Below, piece by piece: positions 34,890 to 47,854 of a stretch of 64,000 bases of DNA (the stretch's first letter is position 1; each line of letters opens with the position of its first letter). The translations under genes were made by a program, and so were the position numbers. The stretch is taken from positions 224,016-288,015 of the forward strand of contig MNCI01006012.1 in NCBI GenBank assembly GCA_015680685.1, given 5' to 3'. The notes below the pieces were generated by a model. That model saw nothing but the letters and a program-made list of their open reading frames with translations. It was not told the origin of the DNA and made no database searches. This DNA is from Gnetum montanum (Eukaryota; Streptophyta; Gnetopsida; Gnetales; Gnetaceae).

Positions 34890-37680
34890 TTTTGGAAACT
34901 GTATCAGTTTAAGAGTACTTGAATATTTTCTTCTTTCTTCTAGGATCATGAACCATCCATATTGATGAACCAATTTTTGATGGAATTAGCACATCCCATG
35001 GGCATTGTAGTTGAGGAAACATTTGGTTTGATTTGATATACCAAGTTGCAAATTGCCTCCTTTTTTCCTCAAATTCTTTGGCCTTTTCTCTTAATTTATG
35101 ATAGTTTAATAGTCTTCTGGAAAGGTCTAATGCTACATATTTATACTGGTGGTAGCTAGCCTTTACTGCTTCTAGTTTTAAATTTTTTACTTGTATTTTC
35201 TACAAAGCATCTTTTCAATCCACAAACTCTTTCTCATATAATACATAGATGGTTGGTACTTGTAGTTCTAGCTCATTTTTGGACCTACATGCTATTAACA
35301 TGGCAAAGTTAGCATAATGCAGTTTAGCTAACCCCATGTACTCTTTCTGGTTCTCAATCTACAAGTCTTTGTTTTTCACTTTTGCTTGGTGGGAAAGGGC
35401 ATAGATATCTAGGATCGATTGCTAATCAAGATTCTACATTGATATGGAACTGATTTTGGCCTTTTCCATATGGATTTCTTTTACATTGATTTGTTTGTAC
35501 ATGCCCATCTAATCTTGAAAGTGTTCCTTATACCTTTCATGTTTCTTTTCCTTGTTTTGCCATGTGCTAATTTCAATGGAATATTTTTGTCATATGGTGC
35601 ATACCTCCTTCATAGAAAGGATTTTTTTTTCTGTTATGAGGTGGCTCATGCCCTAGTTGACCCTCACTAGTTGTTCCCTTAATTGATGGATGCTCTCTTT
35701 TAGGATGTTTTTCTATTTCTCCACCATGGTCAACCTCAAGTTGTTAGCAGCAAGTTGTTTGTTTTCTTCTTGAACTATGGTAAGAGCCTTCACATGTGAA
35801 TATGTCTATGCTTTAGGTATGGAGGCATTCCATACCACTTTCTCCTTCTCATCTACCAATTCTTTATTTTGCTCAATCAATTTGCTAATCTACTTTGGTA
35901 TGAATTGCTCAATCTAGTCAGGTGCAACAAATTGTATGGAATCTCTTTTTTTAGCTCTTAGGGTTGTGAGATCTTCTTGTAGTTTTAAGATTTCTACTTT
36001 CACATTCTTTTCCCTAGTCTCTACAATGATCAATTTTTCTTTGGTAGCTATGAGTATAGATTATACTATAGTGACATCACTAGGCATGTCAAAAGGTGTT
36101 ATGATAACTTGTCTTATTTGTAATAGCCTATCAAGTACATCCTCATGATTTGTAGGAGTCATTGAGCTTTTGACTAACATCTAAACATATTTGGCTTTAG
36201 TTACATTTTCTAGTTATACAAGAAGTACATTGAATGATTCTTTAATGTGATTGATGATCATCTCTACTACTTCCACTACATCTTGGTGCTACCTTACTAT
36301 AGATGTGGGTCCTTCTCTGGTCTCTAGCATCACTTGGAATGATGTAGCATTCCCATAGATTTATTGTGACAATACCTCTTCTCCTAACTGTAATGAAATC
36401 TTTCCCTAGCTTGATCAACTGAAACTGTGGGTTTGATGGCACTATCGATAACTCTGTATAGATTGGCCTCTTCCCTAGTTCCCTGGCTAATTGTTTTTGC
36501 AATCTATTGTAGATGGCTCATCAATAGTCTATAATCTTATAATGGTGATGGTGGGACTTATTGTTCTTGTTGTTATTAGTTGTTGGGTCCTACTTATTGT
36601 TATTGTTGTTGTTGCTCTTGCTCCTCACCATGATCTTTCCTTGGTGGTGCTAGTTGAGCAACTCAATGTATGAAGCATTTTGGAATTTCGTGGGAATGTC
36701 ATTGGTGTATCCTAGGATTCTAGCTTGCTTGTACAACTTCCTGATAAGGCAAGGAAATGGAAGTGTTGGCCTCCCTACCTTCTTCTTTTCAAATTACCTT
36801 TGGATTTCCCTGAAGTATAGTTATGCAAGGTTGGCATTATGCTTGCCCATTAGAATTGCACTTTCCATAACTACATAAGTTGATAGTCAATTGAGTCTTT
36901 TTGTTGTGAATAGATGATAAGTGTTGATTTTAAAGAATATTATTTTCTTTAGAGTTAGGTCATTATAACCTTTCTTGTCTTTACCATAAGTCCATTTCAG
37001 CCATAACTTTTTGGTTTCAAGATCAGATCAGGTGGACATATGTGCTACCCATGCCCCTTCATTGGGTATGTTCAGAGCTTCTACAATTGCCTTTATTGAG
37101 AATGACACTAAGATTCCTCCAATGTTGACAATAGTACCCTCTTCCTTGTTCTGCCAAAATTGGTAAGTCTCTCCAACATACCATTCACCATTCTGTGACA
37201 GGATAGTCCATAGCGGTGATGCTTGGAGTTGCATCTATACTGCTTCAAAAATAAATTCCATAAATGGGTCAAAGTTCATTTCCATAATCACTATGGTCAA
37301 GATGGATCTTTCTTGAATTTCTTGGAGGCAATATTGTGACAACATGATGTGTTCTCTTTTAACTTGTGTTCTATTTACCTCTCCTTGGGTTAATTATACT
37401 ATAGCAAGAGTGTCTTGATGAATGCTAAATGATTATGCTTCCTACTCCTCGTGTTTTGGTTCTTGGCCTCAATTTCGGCCTCTACCTTGGCTTCTGGGTC
37501 ATTTTCTTGCTCCTTGTGAAGGTCCTCCTTTGGCTCCTCCTCTTCTTTGGGCCATTTTCAATCATTAAGAAATTAGAATTGCTAAGGTTTTTCCATGTAT
37601 TCTTAATTGTTTCATGCCTTACTCATATCATTAGTTTCATTAAGTTCTTAGTTGCTAAGATTCCAAAGTTAGAATTTTTT
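34890..37680 (-). pseudogene. 3' ORF of element C: plant-transposon-type domain plus coiled coil
   Basis: After an acidic start (KWPKEEEEPKEDLHKEQEND), the segment 37234-37028 has GEWYVGETYQFWQNKEEGT and FSIKAIVEALNIPNEG. It continues with LKWTYGKDKKGYNDL, ILMGKHNANLAYLYFREIQR and RPTLPFPYLIRKLY. This pattern resembles the Pfam 'putative plant transposon protein' domain (Transposase_32 type), which I recall from Athila-like elements. The C-terminal half (36150-34890) is rich in charged heptad-like sequence and fits a coiled coil. Frames shift several times. Function is unknown; Athila elements are known to carry an extra ORF after integrase. Confidence 0.6.
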
Positions 37681-37689
37681 TAAAAAAAG

Positions 37690-40180
37690 TCATCCCATAG
37701 GTGTTAATCTCTTGATAACCTTTTATAATTACTCATTTTGTCCCTATGTATGCTAGTTATTAGTCCTTAAGATCATTAATTAAGTGTTTTGGCTTTAGTA
37801 TGTTTGATTATTCTTTAAAAATTCCAATTATCTCTCCACACTTACCCTTAAAGTACCTTTCAGGTGTAGAATTTTTCAAAAATTTGGCTTAGATTTTCCT
37901 CACTAGAACCATCCCCCCTTCCCCAAATTACTAAGTTCAACACTTAGTGATCAAATAGGTTCAAGAATCATGAAAAGTGAAGTGATATTGATCAAGATAT
38001 GGCTTGGGGAAGCTAGGAGGTCATAGCTTAATTCAGAAAAGAAAAAAATGCAAAAATATTCCTTTAGCTTAAAATGAAAAACATAAAAAAATTTCCCAAG
38101 TCCCTACATATATATAGGTTTTGAGGGACCCAACATTGCTGATCCAATATCAATGCAGACTTAGCATCAGTGACTTGATATCGGAGCCCAAGAAAATTTG
38201 TTTTTCATAAAGATTTTATGGGAAAAATTGATTCCTTTGGATTTTTGGAAATTTTTCAGGTTTCTCAAAGGATTTAGATGATGGATATATTCTCATTTTT
38301 GTGAAAACATGTCATTGGAAGTTCAAAGAGAAGGAATCTTAGGTATGAAAGTTTATAAGTTGGGTAAGAAGGGTAATGAATTCATATTTGTTGAATAGAG
38401 AGTCTAAGTGATATGGGAAGTATTTCTTGATATTTTTAAGGTTCAAGATGATGTGGAATTTCTTGGCAAGTATAAGATCCAATAGTTATACAAGTGGGTC
38501 CTTCCCAAAGTAGGCTCTAGTCCTTAATGCCCTTGTATAACCATGCCTAGAAGTGTCCTTAGGCACTTAAGAGGTTGAATTTGATGCATACCTATTTAGC
38601 AAAACACACATGTTAGTACCACCAATTTTGAATATAATACTATGTTACTCAAAATCACAAGTTATGACTATTTGAATTATGATATGACATGGACTTAGAA
38701 GGGATTGTAGAAATTGGGATATGAGGTGTCTTACCATAGGCATAATAAATTCTTATGTTTTATTAGTGTTTAAAGTAATCATTAACCTTTTTGTCTAAGA
38801 TTCAGACCAAGTCCAAACCACATTCTAGTGACATCGCATCATTTCATCTCTTGGAATCACAATTGTAAGACTATCAACGTTACAAGGGGTATTGTCACTT
38901 GGCATATTGTCCAAGGAAGAATTTTTATTCATGGTACTTTATTTTGATTTTTACATTTATGAGAAGCCACCTACCTATAGGCATGGGTAACATGTCTTTC
39001 TAGTGGAACCCCTAGAAATTTATTTTTATTTGTGTCAATCTTTTTGAGGTAGCACTTATTTAAATCTACTCCCATTTTTCGTTAGATCTTCAAGGATATC
39101 ATACAACCTTAGTAACATTATAGAAATTACAATAATGATCCAAAAAGAATCCACAAGTCCTCTTAATATCAAATCCTATACATTCCCACTTGGTTCTTCA
39201 AATTTTGGTCCAGGCATAATGATCACAAGTTTATTCTTAGTTGTATGATGGAAAATAATATCATTATGGCCATGGTAAGAATCTCTTATTAATGGAATGG
39301 ATGGATGGATGATGTGGGCTCACTGTGCAAATAATCAATCTCTTATGACTTGATAACATAGATAAATCTTCACTTTATTGGACTATATCTTGCCTTTATT
39401 TAATGTGTCTTATTAATAATCAAAATTATTCACAAATGATTTGAAAACAAAGTATAAAATAAATGGAAAAGATAGTAAAAATTATGAAAATTTGCAAAGA
39501 AAGAAAAATGTAAAAGAATATGAAAAATTGAAGAAATGGAAAAGTATAAAAGAATAAGAAAATGTCAAAGAATGTGAAAAATGAAAATAATTGTAAAACA
39601 AAAAATTGAAAAGCACTTAGTAGTTCCCGAGTCAAGATAAGGCATCTCCCCCATGACTAAACTCATGGGTGAGTGTTTGGAAAATGCTCACTAGATCTCC
39701 TGGGTCATACATTGTAGATGGTTCTCCTACCATTTTTAGTGATTTAACTTTTTTGATTATCATCCCATATAATTTTTATGATAGGAGAGTTATGATCATT
39801 TAAGTCCTATTTTTTATTTCCTTTGGTGTATGATTATGAGTTAATCATTTCATTGTTGGGCTTTCAATTGGAGTCATTTTCTTGGACTGGGAATTAGTAA
39901 GTGGTTTAGACATCTCAATGCATGTTTTAGGAAATTATTGCTTCTTAATTAGTGGTCATAGGGTGTATTTTGATTTTGTGGCCCTTGCTTTGTCTTTTGT
40001 GCCCACTAGTTTTTCATTGTTGTTGTAGACTGGAAGGATGTCTATGTTAACATTCTGAAGTATCAGTCCACAACTACACCCTTTTCTTTTAGCAATAATG
40101 CATGGAAGTCATTGCATGTGTATGGCTTTGTGCATGTCTTCTTTAGATATTTCAATCAATAAATCTCTCATACTTAGCTT
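37690..40180 (-). other. Spacer between protease and 3' ORF of element C, with internal promoter-like site
   Basis: This is AT-rich and mostly non-coding. It includes a low-complexity tract of AAAGAA-like repeats (39420-39610) also present in element B (57030-57200). At 38105-38185 lie GATATC-like motifs followed on the minus strand by CCTATATATATG. No pol remnant was found. Confidence 0.55.
38105..38185 (-). promoter_or_regulatory. Internal promoter-like module of element C
   Basis: On the minus strand, CCGATATCAAG and TTGATATTGGATC are followed about 35 bases later by CCTATATATATGTAGGGAC. The 3' ORF starts about 450 bases downstream. The order and motifs match the LTR promoter and are conserved in element B at 55624-55697. 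Confidence 0.45.
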
Positions 40181-40189
40181 AGCATTGAT

Positions 40190-40560
40190 TATGCTAAGCC
40201 ATGCTCTCCCCATGATTATTTGGAATTTCTTATCAACATCTTTCACATCAATTACTAGAAAGTCTGCTGGATAGGATTATCAATTGAAAATGGTCACTAA
40301 ATTGTCTATCTACCCCAAATAAGTGGTAAAAGATTGATCTGTAAGCTCCAAAATGAAGTTGCATTATTCCAATGATGGTAGGTTCCAAGCTTGATATGTT
40401 TTATAATAGATCAAATTCACTTTAGAACCTGAGTCTAACAATGCTTTGCATGGTTGATTTCTAGCTACTTGTAAATAAATCAAAGGAATTCCTAAATCAA
40501 TTCCCTTTGTAGGAAGTGGTCCCACCTTGATCCAATCAGTGACGATTTCAATGAGCATGA
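40190..40560 (-). pseudogene. Protease of element C
   Basis: The frame reads ITDWIKVG-like start, then PLIYLQVARNQPCKALLDSGSKVNLIYYKTYQAWNLPSLE (shown in parts: CKALLDSGSKVNLIYY carries the D-S-G active site). It continues past a stop with ADFLVIDVKDVDKKFQIIMGRAWLSIINAKLS. The MGRAWLS motif is the second conserved protease segment. It matches the protease of A at 50530-49950. Confidence 0.7.
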
Positions 40561-40599
40561 CAACTTGTATGTTTGGACTTGAGGGTGATAGAAACTTGT

Positions 40600-43083
40600 C
40601 AATAGTGAGAAGATCTATTTTAGGAGAAGTTGGTCCCGATAAGGCTTCAACTATACCATCTTTCTCTTAAGCCATCTTTAAAAAGGGATGTTTCTTTGTT
40701 TGGTCCTTAGTGTTTTTGGTAAGATATTCTATCTATACAATCACTACTCTTGTAGCTTTCTTTTGTTATGCTTATGATGGCAACTCCCCTTGCATCATGG
40801 ACGATGGCACTAGTGGCAAATGGTTTCAATTGGGATTTGAAAAATTAGCTACTTATCAATGCATGTAGGAGTCTAAATTTGTTCTTGGTGATGTCTGTTG
40901 GTGGTAGTTTGGTAGATAATATTGTGGAGTTTGAAGAGTTGCATTTGTTGGTAGGACCAAACATGTCACATGGTATCCATAAGAATCAAGTTGTCGATAT
41001 GGATACTATTGGTGTAGCGGTGGCATGGCCCATGATTAAGACTATTACCACTATTAATGGTAATGCTCCTGCAGCTATGACAAGGCTCTACTAGGATAAT
41101 ACATTAGTTGGGGTTTCTACCTGTAGTTACCTTGAGAATATGGTAACTATTTTGGAATTTATTTTTAAAAAAATTTGGGATTGAGTGTATATGCCCTTGT
41201 TTCTTGTAGATGTGTCATGACTAGAAAACATCCCTTAGGATATTTGTATTAGCACACATTGCAACCTTCATCATCTATGGAGCTGGTGTTTAAGCACTTA
41301 GCCATTGAAGCAACTTTGTCTTTGTGTCCAAGTTCTTTCTTCTACATTTTGTATGCCTCTTCTTAATGCTTGTTTGGTTCATTCCTCCACTATCTTTAAT
41401 GTAGTTGTGAATTTTTTGTCAATATAATTCCATATTTTCTCTACCTTAGCTACAATGTCACTTACAAACTTTTGGATTAGTAGAGTCTTTTTTTGGATGA
41501 CATCGTCCAAGGTTTCATCTTCTTGTTTATCACATATTCGTACATCCCTCTACCAAATTGATGGATCTTTGTTGTATTCTTTAGCTGATTCCCTTATTCT
41601 AAGTTCTCCTTCCTTTTTTGCCACTTGGTCAATCAATCTTTGAATATGATGGACAATCAATTTTGATAGTTTTCCTTGGGTGTAAACCCCAAGGGTCTCT
41701 CTAGTTTTACTTCTCAACCCATCTATGATGTGCCTAAGCTGTTCCTTTAATGAAAATCCATGGTCTAGGCATATATGTAATAGTGAATAATATTTATCTC
41801 TTACCGCATCAAGGGTTTTGTGAGTTCCTTATTTCTAGCCCTAGATTTATTTTCTTAGATTTAACACTTGTAAATAGGTTTGGTATTTGTCATTAAATAT
41901 TTCAAGCATGGTACTCTAGCGTTTGATGGATTGAGGTTCTAGTAACCTATCCTAGCTTTTCACTTTATTCACAAGTGTGTTAGGAAATAGCTGCAATTTT
42001 TTCCAATCACCCTATTTGTTTTGAAGGACACAGGCATCATGGAATGGTTAAAGATGATATTTTGGATTAATGTTGTAGCCACCTTCAAATCTTGGCATGC
42101 TATTCATGTCTAGTCATTTAATTCAGCTATCTCTCACATGCTTGGTTGGTATGTAGATAGCTTCTTGAATATTGATTATCCTTTAGGTTGCCATAATGAA
42201 TTCATCATCATGATTGAGTTCATATGATCTATTGTAGTGGTGAACCCTTCTATGCTCATGTGTCTATCTTGATCCTCTCCTCTATCTCTTCATCTTCTTT
42301 GTTCATACTCTTCATCTTTTGAATCAAAGAACCTTCAATATTGATCATGATGACCATGAGTTCACCTTTTTTCCCTATCAAAGTCCTGGTACTTGTGTTG
42401 TCTTCTATTTGAGTTCTTTGATAATCATGACGAGGTTGATGAGGGAGTAGGAGAATAGTGTTGACTAGTTCTCCTTTCATGACTCTTGTATGTTTCTCTA
42501 TAAGATTTAGTAGGAACCTTTGACCTAGAGTCTCACTTGCATCTTGAGTTAGTAGCTTCCCCCTTGTGTGTCTCTATTGGAGTAGAATGAAGTTGGTCTT
42601 TGACAAGTTCCTCTAGTTTTATGATAAGTGTAGTTTTGGTGGATTTTCTCTAAAATGAATTGATCAACATCAATTTCTTCTATGATAACAAGAGTGTTGG
42701 TCTACTTTCCTTTTTTTTGTATATGTTTGATCTCCATGGCAGCATCTCTTCTCATCTACTCCTTTGTGGGTTTATAGGGTTTAGTCATGTGCTGAGTCAC
42801 ATGATACCCTTCCTAAATATGATCCAAATGCATTCCCTTTAGAGAAATTGGTAGCATGTTCAGTGCTACATGTTCTAAAGGTAGGAATATGTTACCTTAC
42901 ATGTCTCTCCACCTCATTTTCTTTTCCTAATGAAAGATGAAAGTAAAGTCTAGATGGTATGAATCAGTGTGAGCATAAGTGGTTTGTGTTTGCATTAGCG
43001 TTCCCCATTCTTCTTCATCAATAATTGTTTTACAACTCCTTCTTGTCTCCTTGGTAGGTGATCATTGATTTTTGTGTGAAGCC
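40600..43083 (-). pseudogene. gag: Gag of element C
   Basis: ATG at 43083 begins MASHKNQ, as in B (MASNKDT). Then come LDFTFIFH and KKMRWRDM, matching FTFIFHQDGQLRWRDI in B. A basic/acidic middle (KSMNKEDEEIEERIK) and a Pro/Tyr-rich end follow. Stops and shifts are frequent. The start codon choice is supported by conservation in B. Confidence 0.65.
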
Positions 43084-43197
43084 ATAGTTTTTAGATGTTA
43101 TGTGTTTAGTGTGATTTACTTATAGTTGTACGATTTGACTTGATATTTCAGACACAATGAACTTTAAGAAATCAATTACTTAGCATAACATTGATGA

Positions 43198-43217
43198 GTC
43201 CTTGACAATAGCACCAA
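43198..43217 (-). other. Primer-binding site of element C
   Basis: TTGGTGCTATTGTCAAGGAC immediately follows the 5' LTR on the minus strand. It matches the tRNA-Asp-type site known for Athila elements (TGGCGCCGTTGCCGGGGA) except for changes that are nearly all C-to-T or G-to-A. Confidence 0.6.
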
Positions 43218-44116
43218 TGATGAGTGGTGGAGTATCCAACACCCAACCATACAAGATACAAGTGTTCAAGAATAATCCCAGTTAAATTCCATGGACAAGG
43301 CAATGTAATTATGTAAGTGATTAGTTAGAGTTTGTGATTATTATCTTTCCACATGAGCTAGTAATATCGATGCATATGGTTTAACTCATAGTGAGGCATA
43401 TGATAGTGATGTTGTATTAGCCATATTTCTCTGAGAAAACATGAAGTAAATGAAAAGTAAAGGTAATAGCTTCTAAATCTAAGTCATAGTAAACAAAATC
43501 CAATATAGCCTACACGATATGTAACCAGTCTTAACCTTTCATTCACACCTTGGACTTCATGTAACTATTATTGGGATTACCAAGTACTACACTACTGGGC
43601 ATACCAAGTGATAGTACTACTAGGTTACCAAGAAGCTACACCTAAATGTTCGAGATTACTCATACTCATTCTGCTTAACAATAGGAAGAGTAAAATGCAT
43701 AGAAAGTAAATTAGTAACTAGAGAAAATAACACACATTAAGCTAAGTGAAAATAATAAAGACTAAGTGATGTTTTAATGATGTGAAGTAATCTTGATCTT
43801 TATTTTTGGTTACGAAATGTGTCTAAGTACATTCCACTCAAATAAAGACTCTGTTAAGTTACTAAACATCATATTGTGGGCATACACTCTTAAGTGCTAA
43901 GTGCTAAAATTGAGAAAATAAACTAACATACTTTTGGTAAGTATGAAATGAAACTGTATGTGGACAGTGTGCCTAAGTGTTGTACTTATAGGCTTGCACA
44001 TGTTCGCAATATTAGATACACAACATCGTATCTTATGTCCCGATATTGTGGATCCAATATCACGGCTCTGATATCAAATACTTGATATCATGGCTGATGA
44101 AAAACTTGATTTATTA
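43218..44116 (-). repeat. 5' LTR of element C
   Basis: This matches 33733-34625. GATATC-like motifs lie at 44020-44096. On the outer side it ends ATTTATTA where the partner has ATTTATCA. Confidence 0.85.
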
Positions 44117-44312
44117 GCTTTTGTTTCTAGTTATAGAGCACCATGATTTGTAATTATTGATAATAATGATTATTTTTCCTTTAATTCAAAGAAGCTCAGC
44201 TTGATTTAGCATAAGTGCTTCAAGACTATACTAAGTTACCTAATAGTATCTCAAAATAAAGATGACGGTATTTTTCCTTTACAAATGATTATTCAAGGAA
44301 TACTAGATACAT
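44117..44312. other. Short flank between elements C and B
   Basis: About 200 bases of unassigned sequence between the end of C and the start of B. A short plus-strand frame (KDDGIFPLQMIIQGILDTL) is present but not recognised. It is presumably the continuation of the C insertion target. Confidence 0.35.
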
Positions 44313-45189
44313 TGATGAGCAATGGAGCAATCCAACACCTAACCATAAAATTCACAAGTGTTCACACATGACCATATTGTAATCTATGGATGAAGCAATG
44401 TAATTATGTAAGAAAGTAATTTAACGTTGAGACCATTGTCTTCCCACATGGAGCTAGTGATATCTATGTGTATGGTTTAACTCATCGTGAGGTATATGAT
44501 ATCTGATGTTGTTTGGTTGTTGTTTATCTTAGCAAACATGGTGGAATGAAAATAGTTTCTAAGTCTAAGCAAAATAATAAATGAATCTAGTCTATCCTAT
44601 AGCGATGGATATCCATTCTTGATTTTTCGTACATGTTTTAGACTTATGTAATCATTACTGGAATTACCAAGTACTTTGCTGTTGGGTGAACCAAACAATA
44701 ATACTACTAGGGTAGCAAATGATCATACTTTATGCTTAAAATTAGTCGTATCCATTTTTCATATTAACAATAGTAAAAGTAAAGTGCATGGAATAGTAAA
44801 ACATTAACTAGGAAAGCAGTAATCAGTAGTCTAAGTGAAAATGGTAAAAACTATTCTATGTAAAGTAGTAAACTAGGAGAATTCCACAATAATATGAAAT
44901 AGTTTGATCTTTAATTCTAGTCACACTTGTGCCCAAGTACAATATGTTCAAATAAACACTCTATTCACTATATCACACTACACTGGATGCATTCACACTT
45001 CTATGTACTTAAGACTAAATTCATGAAAACAAACTGAAAGATTTTTGTTACTATGGACTAAAACTTATTATAGATCTATGTGCCTAAGTGTTGTATTTAT
45101 AGGTTGGTATGCATCCCATGACATTGCATATACAACAATGTAGCTTTTGTTACGATATTGTAATTTCTTGTTAAAATTTAACTTTATCA
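44313..45189 (-). repeat. 3' LTR of element B
   Basis: Minus-strand start TGATAAAGTT, end GCTCATCA. TATAAATAC complement lies at 45096-45104. The GATATC array is weaker than in A, C and F (one TACGATATTG near 45150). A TGGGGGTA tract lies next to it at 45190-45197. Confidence 0.8.
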
Positions 45190-45399
45190 TACCCCCACAA
45201 CTAACTAAAAACTCATCCTTGATTTTAAAAAAATGAGGATAGAATTCCTACAAAATTGGGAGGTATATTTACATGATAGGCTTAACTATATACATGAAAC
45301 TAAATATTGTAGTGGTTTTTTAAAAAAATAAGCACAAGTTATTACAAGACAAACTAAAACAAAAATAAAACTTGACGAAGCTTGATGTAGCCTAAGTAG

Positions 45400-47027
45400 T
45401 GCCTAGTGGTGTTGGCTCCTCCATCGGTTACTTTTCCTTGTCATCAAGCTTCTAAAACATGTATTTGTTGAGCAGTTCCTAAAGCTTCTTTTCTTTCATT
45501 CTAGGTTCATGTACCATCCATGCTTGTTGTGTAATATGTGATGGAGCTTATACATCCCATGCACATGGTAGCAGTGGAAGCATCTGATTGGCCTTGATGT
45601 ACCATGCTACAAACTACCTCCTCTCTTCTTTAAATTCCTTGGCCATCTTGTGTAACTCCTAATAATTAGATTTTCTTCTAGCTAGGTTTGCTGCACCATA
45701 TTTCTACCCTTGGTAGCTAGCCTTAACTACTTCTAATTCAAAGTTTTCCACCTAAAGCTTCTACATAGCATCTTTTCAATCTACAAACTCCTTTTTGTAT
45801 AATGCATGTTTGGTTGCTACTTGTTGTTCAAGCTCATTTCTAGACCTGCCTGTTGCTAACATGGCCAGGTTAGCATAATGAAGGTTAGCTAACCCCATAT
45901 ATTCTTTCAAATCCTCTATCTATAGGTTGTTATTTTTTATCTCCACTTTGTGGACTGAGCATAACTATCCAAGATGAGTTTCCATTCCAAATTCTATGCT
46001 AATATGGAATTGATCTAGGCTTTCACCAGCTATATTTTCCTCATTGATCTATTTATACATGCCTAACTAATCACAAAAATGTTCTTTGAGCCTCTAATAC
46101 TTCTTTGCTTATCTTGCCATGCACTTATTTGATGTCTATCTAATTATGTGTGCCTTCTCCATTAAGAGGATTCCATTTTCTCTTATGAAACAATTCATAT
46201 CCTGGTTGATCCTCATTAGTTGTTCTCTCAACTAATGGATGATCTTCTCAAGAATGTTTTTTTGCTTTTCTTCAATAGTAAACCTAGTGTTGTCTATAGC
46301 AAGTTGCTTATTTTCTTCCTATGCTATGGTGAGTGCCTTAGCATGTGCATATTTCTATGCTTCTACTATAGATAAATTTCACACCACTTTTTTTTTCCAT
46401 CTACTTATTTTGGTCTATTAGGAAATTGATCTGTTTGATTCTAGACTACTCTAGTTGATTAGATACAACATATTGTGTAACATCTCTATGTTTAGCCCTT
46501 AGGGTTATGAGCTCTTCCTGTAGTATGAAAATTTCATTTTTTTCATGCTCTGCCTTGGTTTCTACCATGACCAACTTGCCCTTAGTTGCTATTATTTTTG
46601 AGTATACTATAGTGACATCAGTTGAAATGTCAAAAAGAGTTCTCATGACTTGGCAAGTCTACAGTAGTCAATCTAGCACATCCTCATGATCAATAGGAGT
46701 CATCAAGGTTCCATTTATCGTTTGATCATTCCTAGTGATAGTTAGATCCTCTAGTTACACAATAGGTACATTAAATAATTATTTGATGTGATTTGTGATC
46801 ACTTATATTACTCTTGTTACATCCTAGTATTGCATAATCACAATTGTATCTCCTTCTCTAGTTTCAAGCATCATTTGGAATGATGCAGCATTCCTAGAAA
46901 TTTGTTGTCATCATTTGGCCTCTACTCCTAACTGCAATGATATTTGTTTGCTAACAATATCTATAGAAATTATTTGCTAAATGGCATTGTCAATAACTTT
47001 TTAGAGGTTGGCCTCTTCATGCTTTCC
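45400..47027 (-). pseudogene. 3' ORF of element B, C-terminal coiled-coil half
   Basis: Minus-strand frames hold a heptad-rich segment at 46646-46446 (KGKLVMVETKAEHEKNEIF, ILQEELITLRAKHRDVTQY), likely coiled coil. It continues to about 45400 with sequence matching C and F. The N-terminal half is at 53995-55080, beyond the nested element A. Confidence 0.55.
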
Positions 47028-47032
47028 CTAAT
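47028..47032 (+). repeat. Left target-site duplication of element A
   Basis: CTAAT; the partner after the other LTR is CAAAT at 53990-53994. Four of five match. Confidence 0.6.
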
Positions 47033-47854
47033 TGATGAGCAGCGAGGTACCCCTATGCTCAACCATATGAATATGAGCATTACACGTGTTCCAGTCGAAC
47101 TCTAAGGACTAAGTGCTTATGCACCTTCACAAAATAAGGATGGGTTAGACAATTGTTGTCTTCCCAAGCTTACTTGTATGGCATGATTTTATGGTTAAGT
47201 AAACTTCAGGTGAATGATTTTTATGTTTTTTATGTTTATGTTTTGGTGCTAAAAGGGAGAAGTGAAATAATTAAGTAACTACTTTAATTTAACTAATCTG
47301 CTAGGTTCTAACTAATCTTAAGACCAGCATCCATTCCCACTCTTTGTACACATCCTAAACCAATGTAACACTACTGGGATTACAAACAATAGTCGTTACT
47401 TACCAAGTGTTCCACATATGCTCGAAGTGGTCGTACTAAGTGTGCTTACTTGTGGAAAATTAACAAATCAATAAAATAGCCAATTAACTAATGAAAGCAT
47501 TAAATAACTATAAATAACAATAAATGCAATAAATAAACTATTCTAAATGTTGCAAGGTTTATCACAAAGTTCATCTTTATTTCTAGCCACAAGGTGTGCT
47601 CAGCTACACAATGCTCGAATAAAGATCCATTCACTTTATGACTCCTACTACAAGCACTCAGAAATAATTCTAATTCTAGAAAGGGAAAATTGCAAGAGTT
47701 CAGGTAAGGGACTAACAAACTAATGCCAAAACCAAGTGTGCCCGTCTCTTATTTATAGGCAATGAGATAGGTCCTAATATAAGATGTCCGATATCACTTA
47801 GCAGGTTCCGATATCGCAAATCTGATATCGTGGTCTCGATATCGTAGTTCATCA
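47033..47854 (-). repeat. 3' LTR of element A
   Basis: Minus-strand TGATGAACTACGATATCG start. Four GATATC motifs occur at 47784-47846, spaced about 17-23 bases. TATAAATAAGAG complement lies at about 47748-47757. A TTGGGGGTA tract precedes it. Confidence 0.88.

Larger units (their letters stand above)
33733..44116 (-). mobile_element. Athila-like element C, lacking RT and integrase
   Basis: Two LTRs of about 0.9 kb flank a minus-strand internal region. It holds a PBS (43198-43217), gag (43083-40600), protease (40560-40190), a long AT-rich spacer, and a 3' ORF (37680-34890). No RT, RNase H or integrase motif is found between protease and spacer, so about 3 kb of pol was deleted. The element would depend on proteins from other copies. 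Compared with B it keeps the spacer and 3' ORF uninterrupted. Confidence 0.8.
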
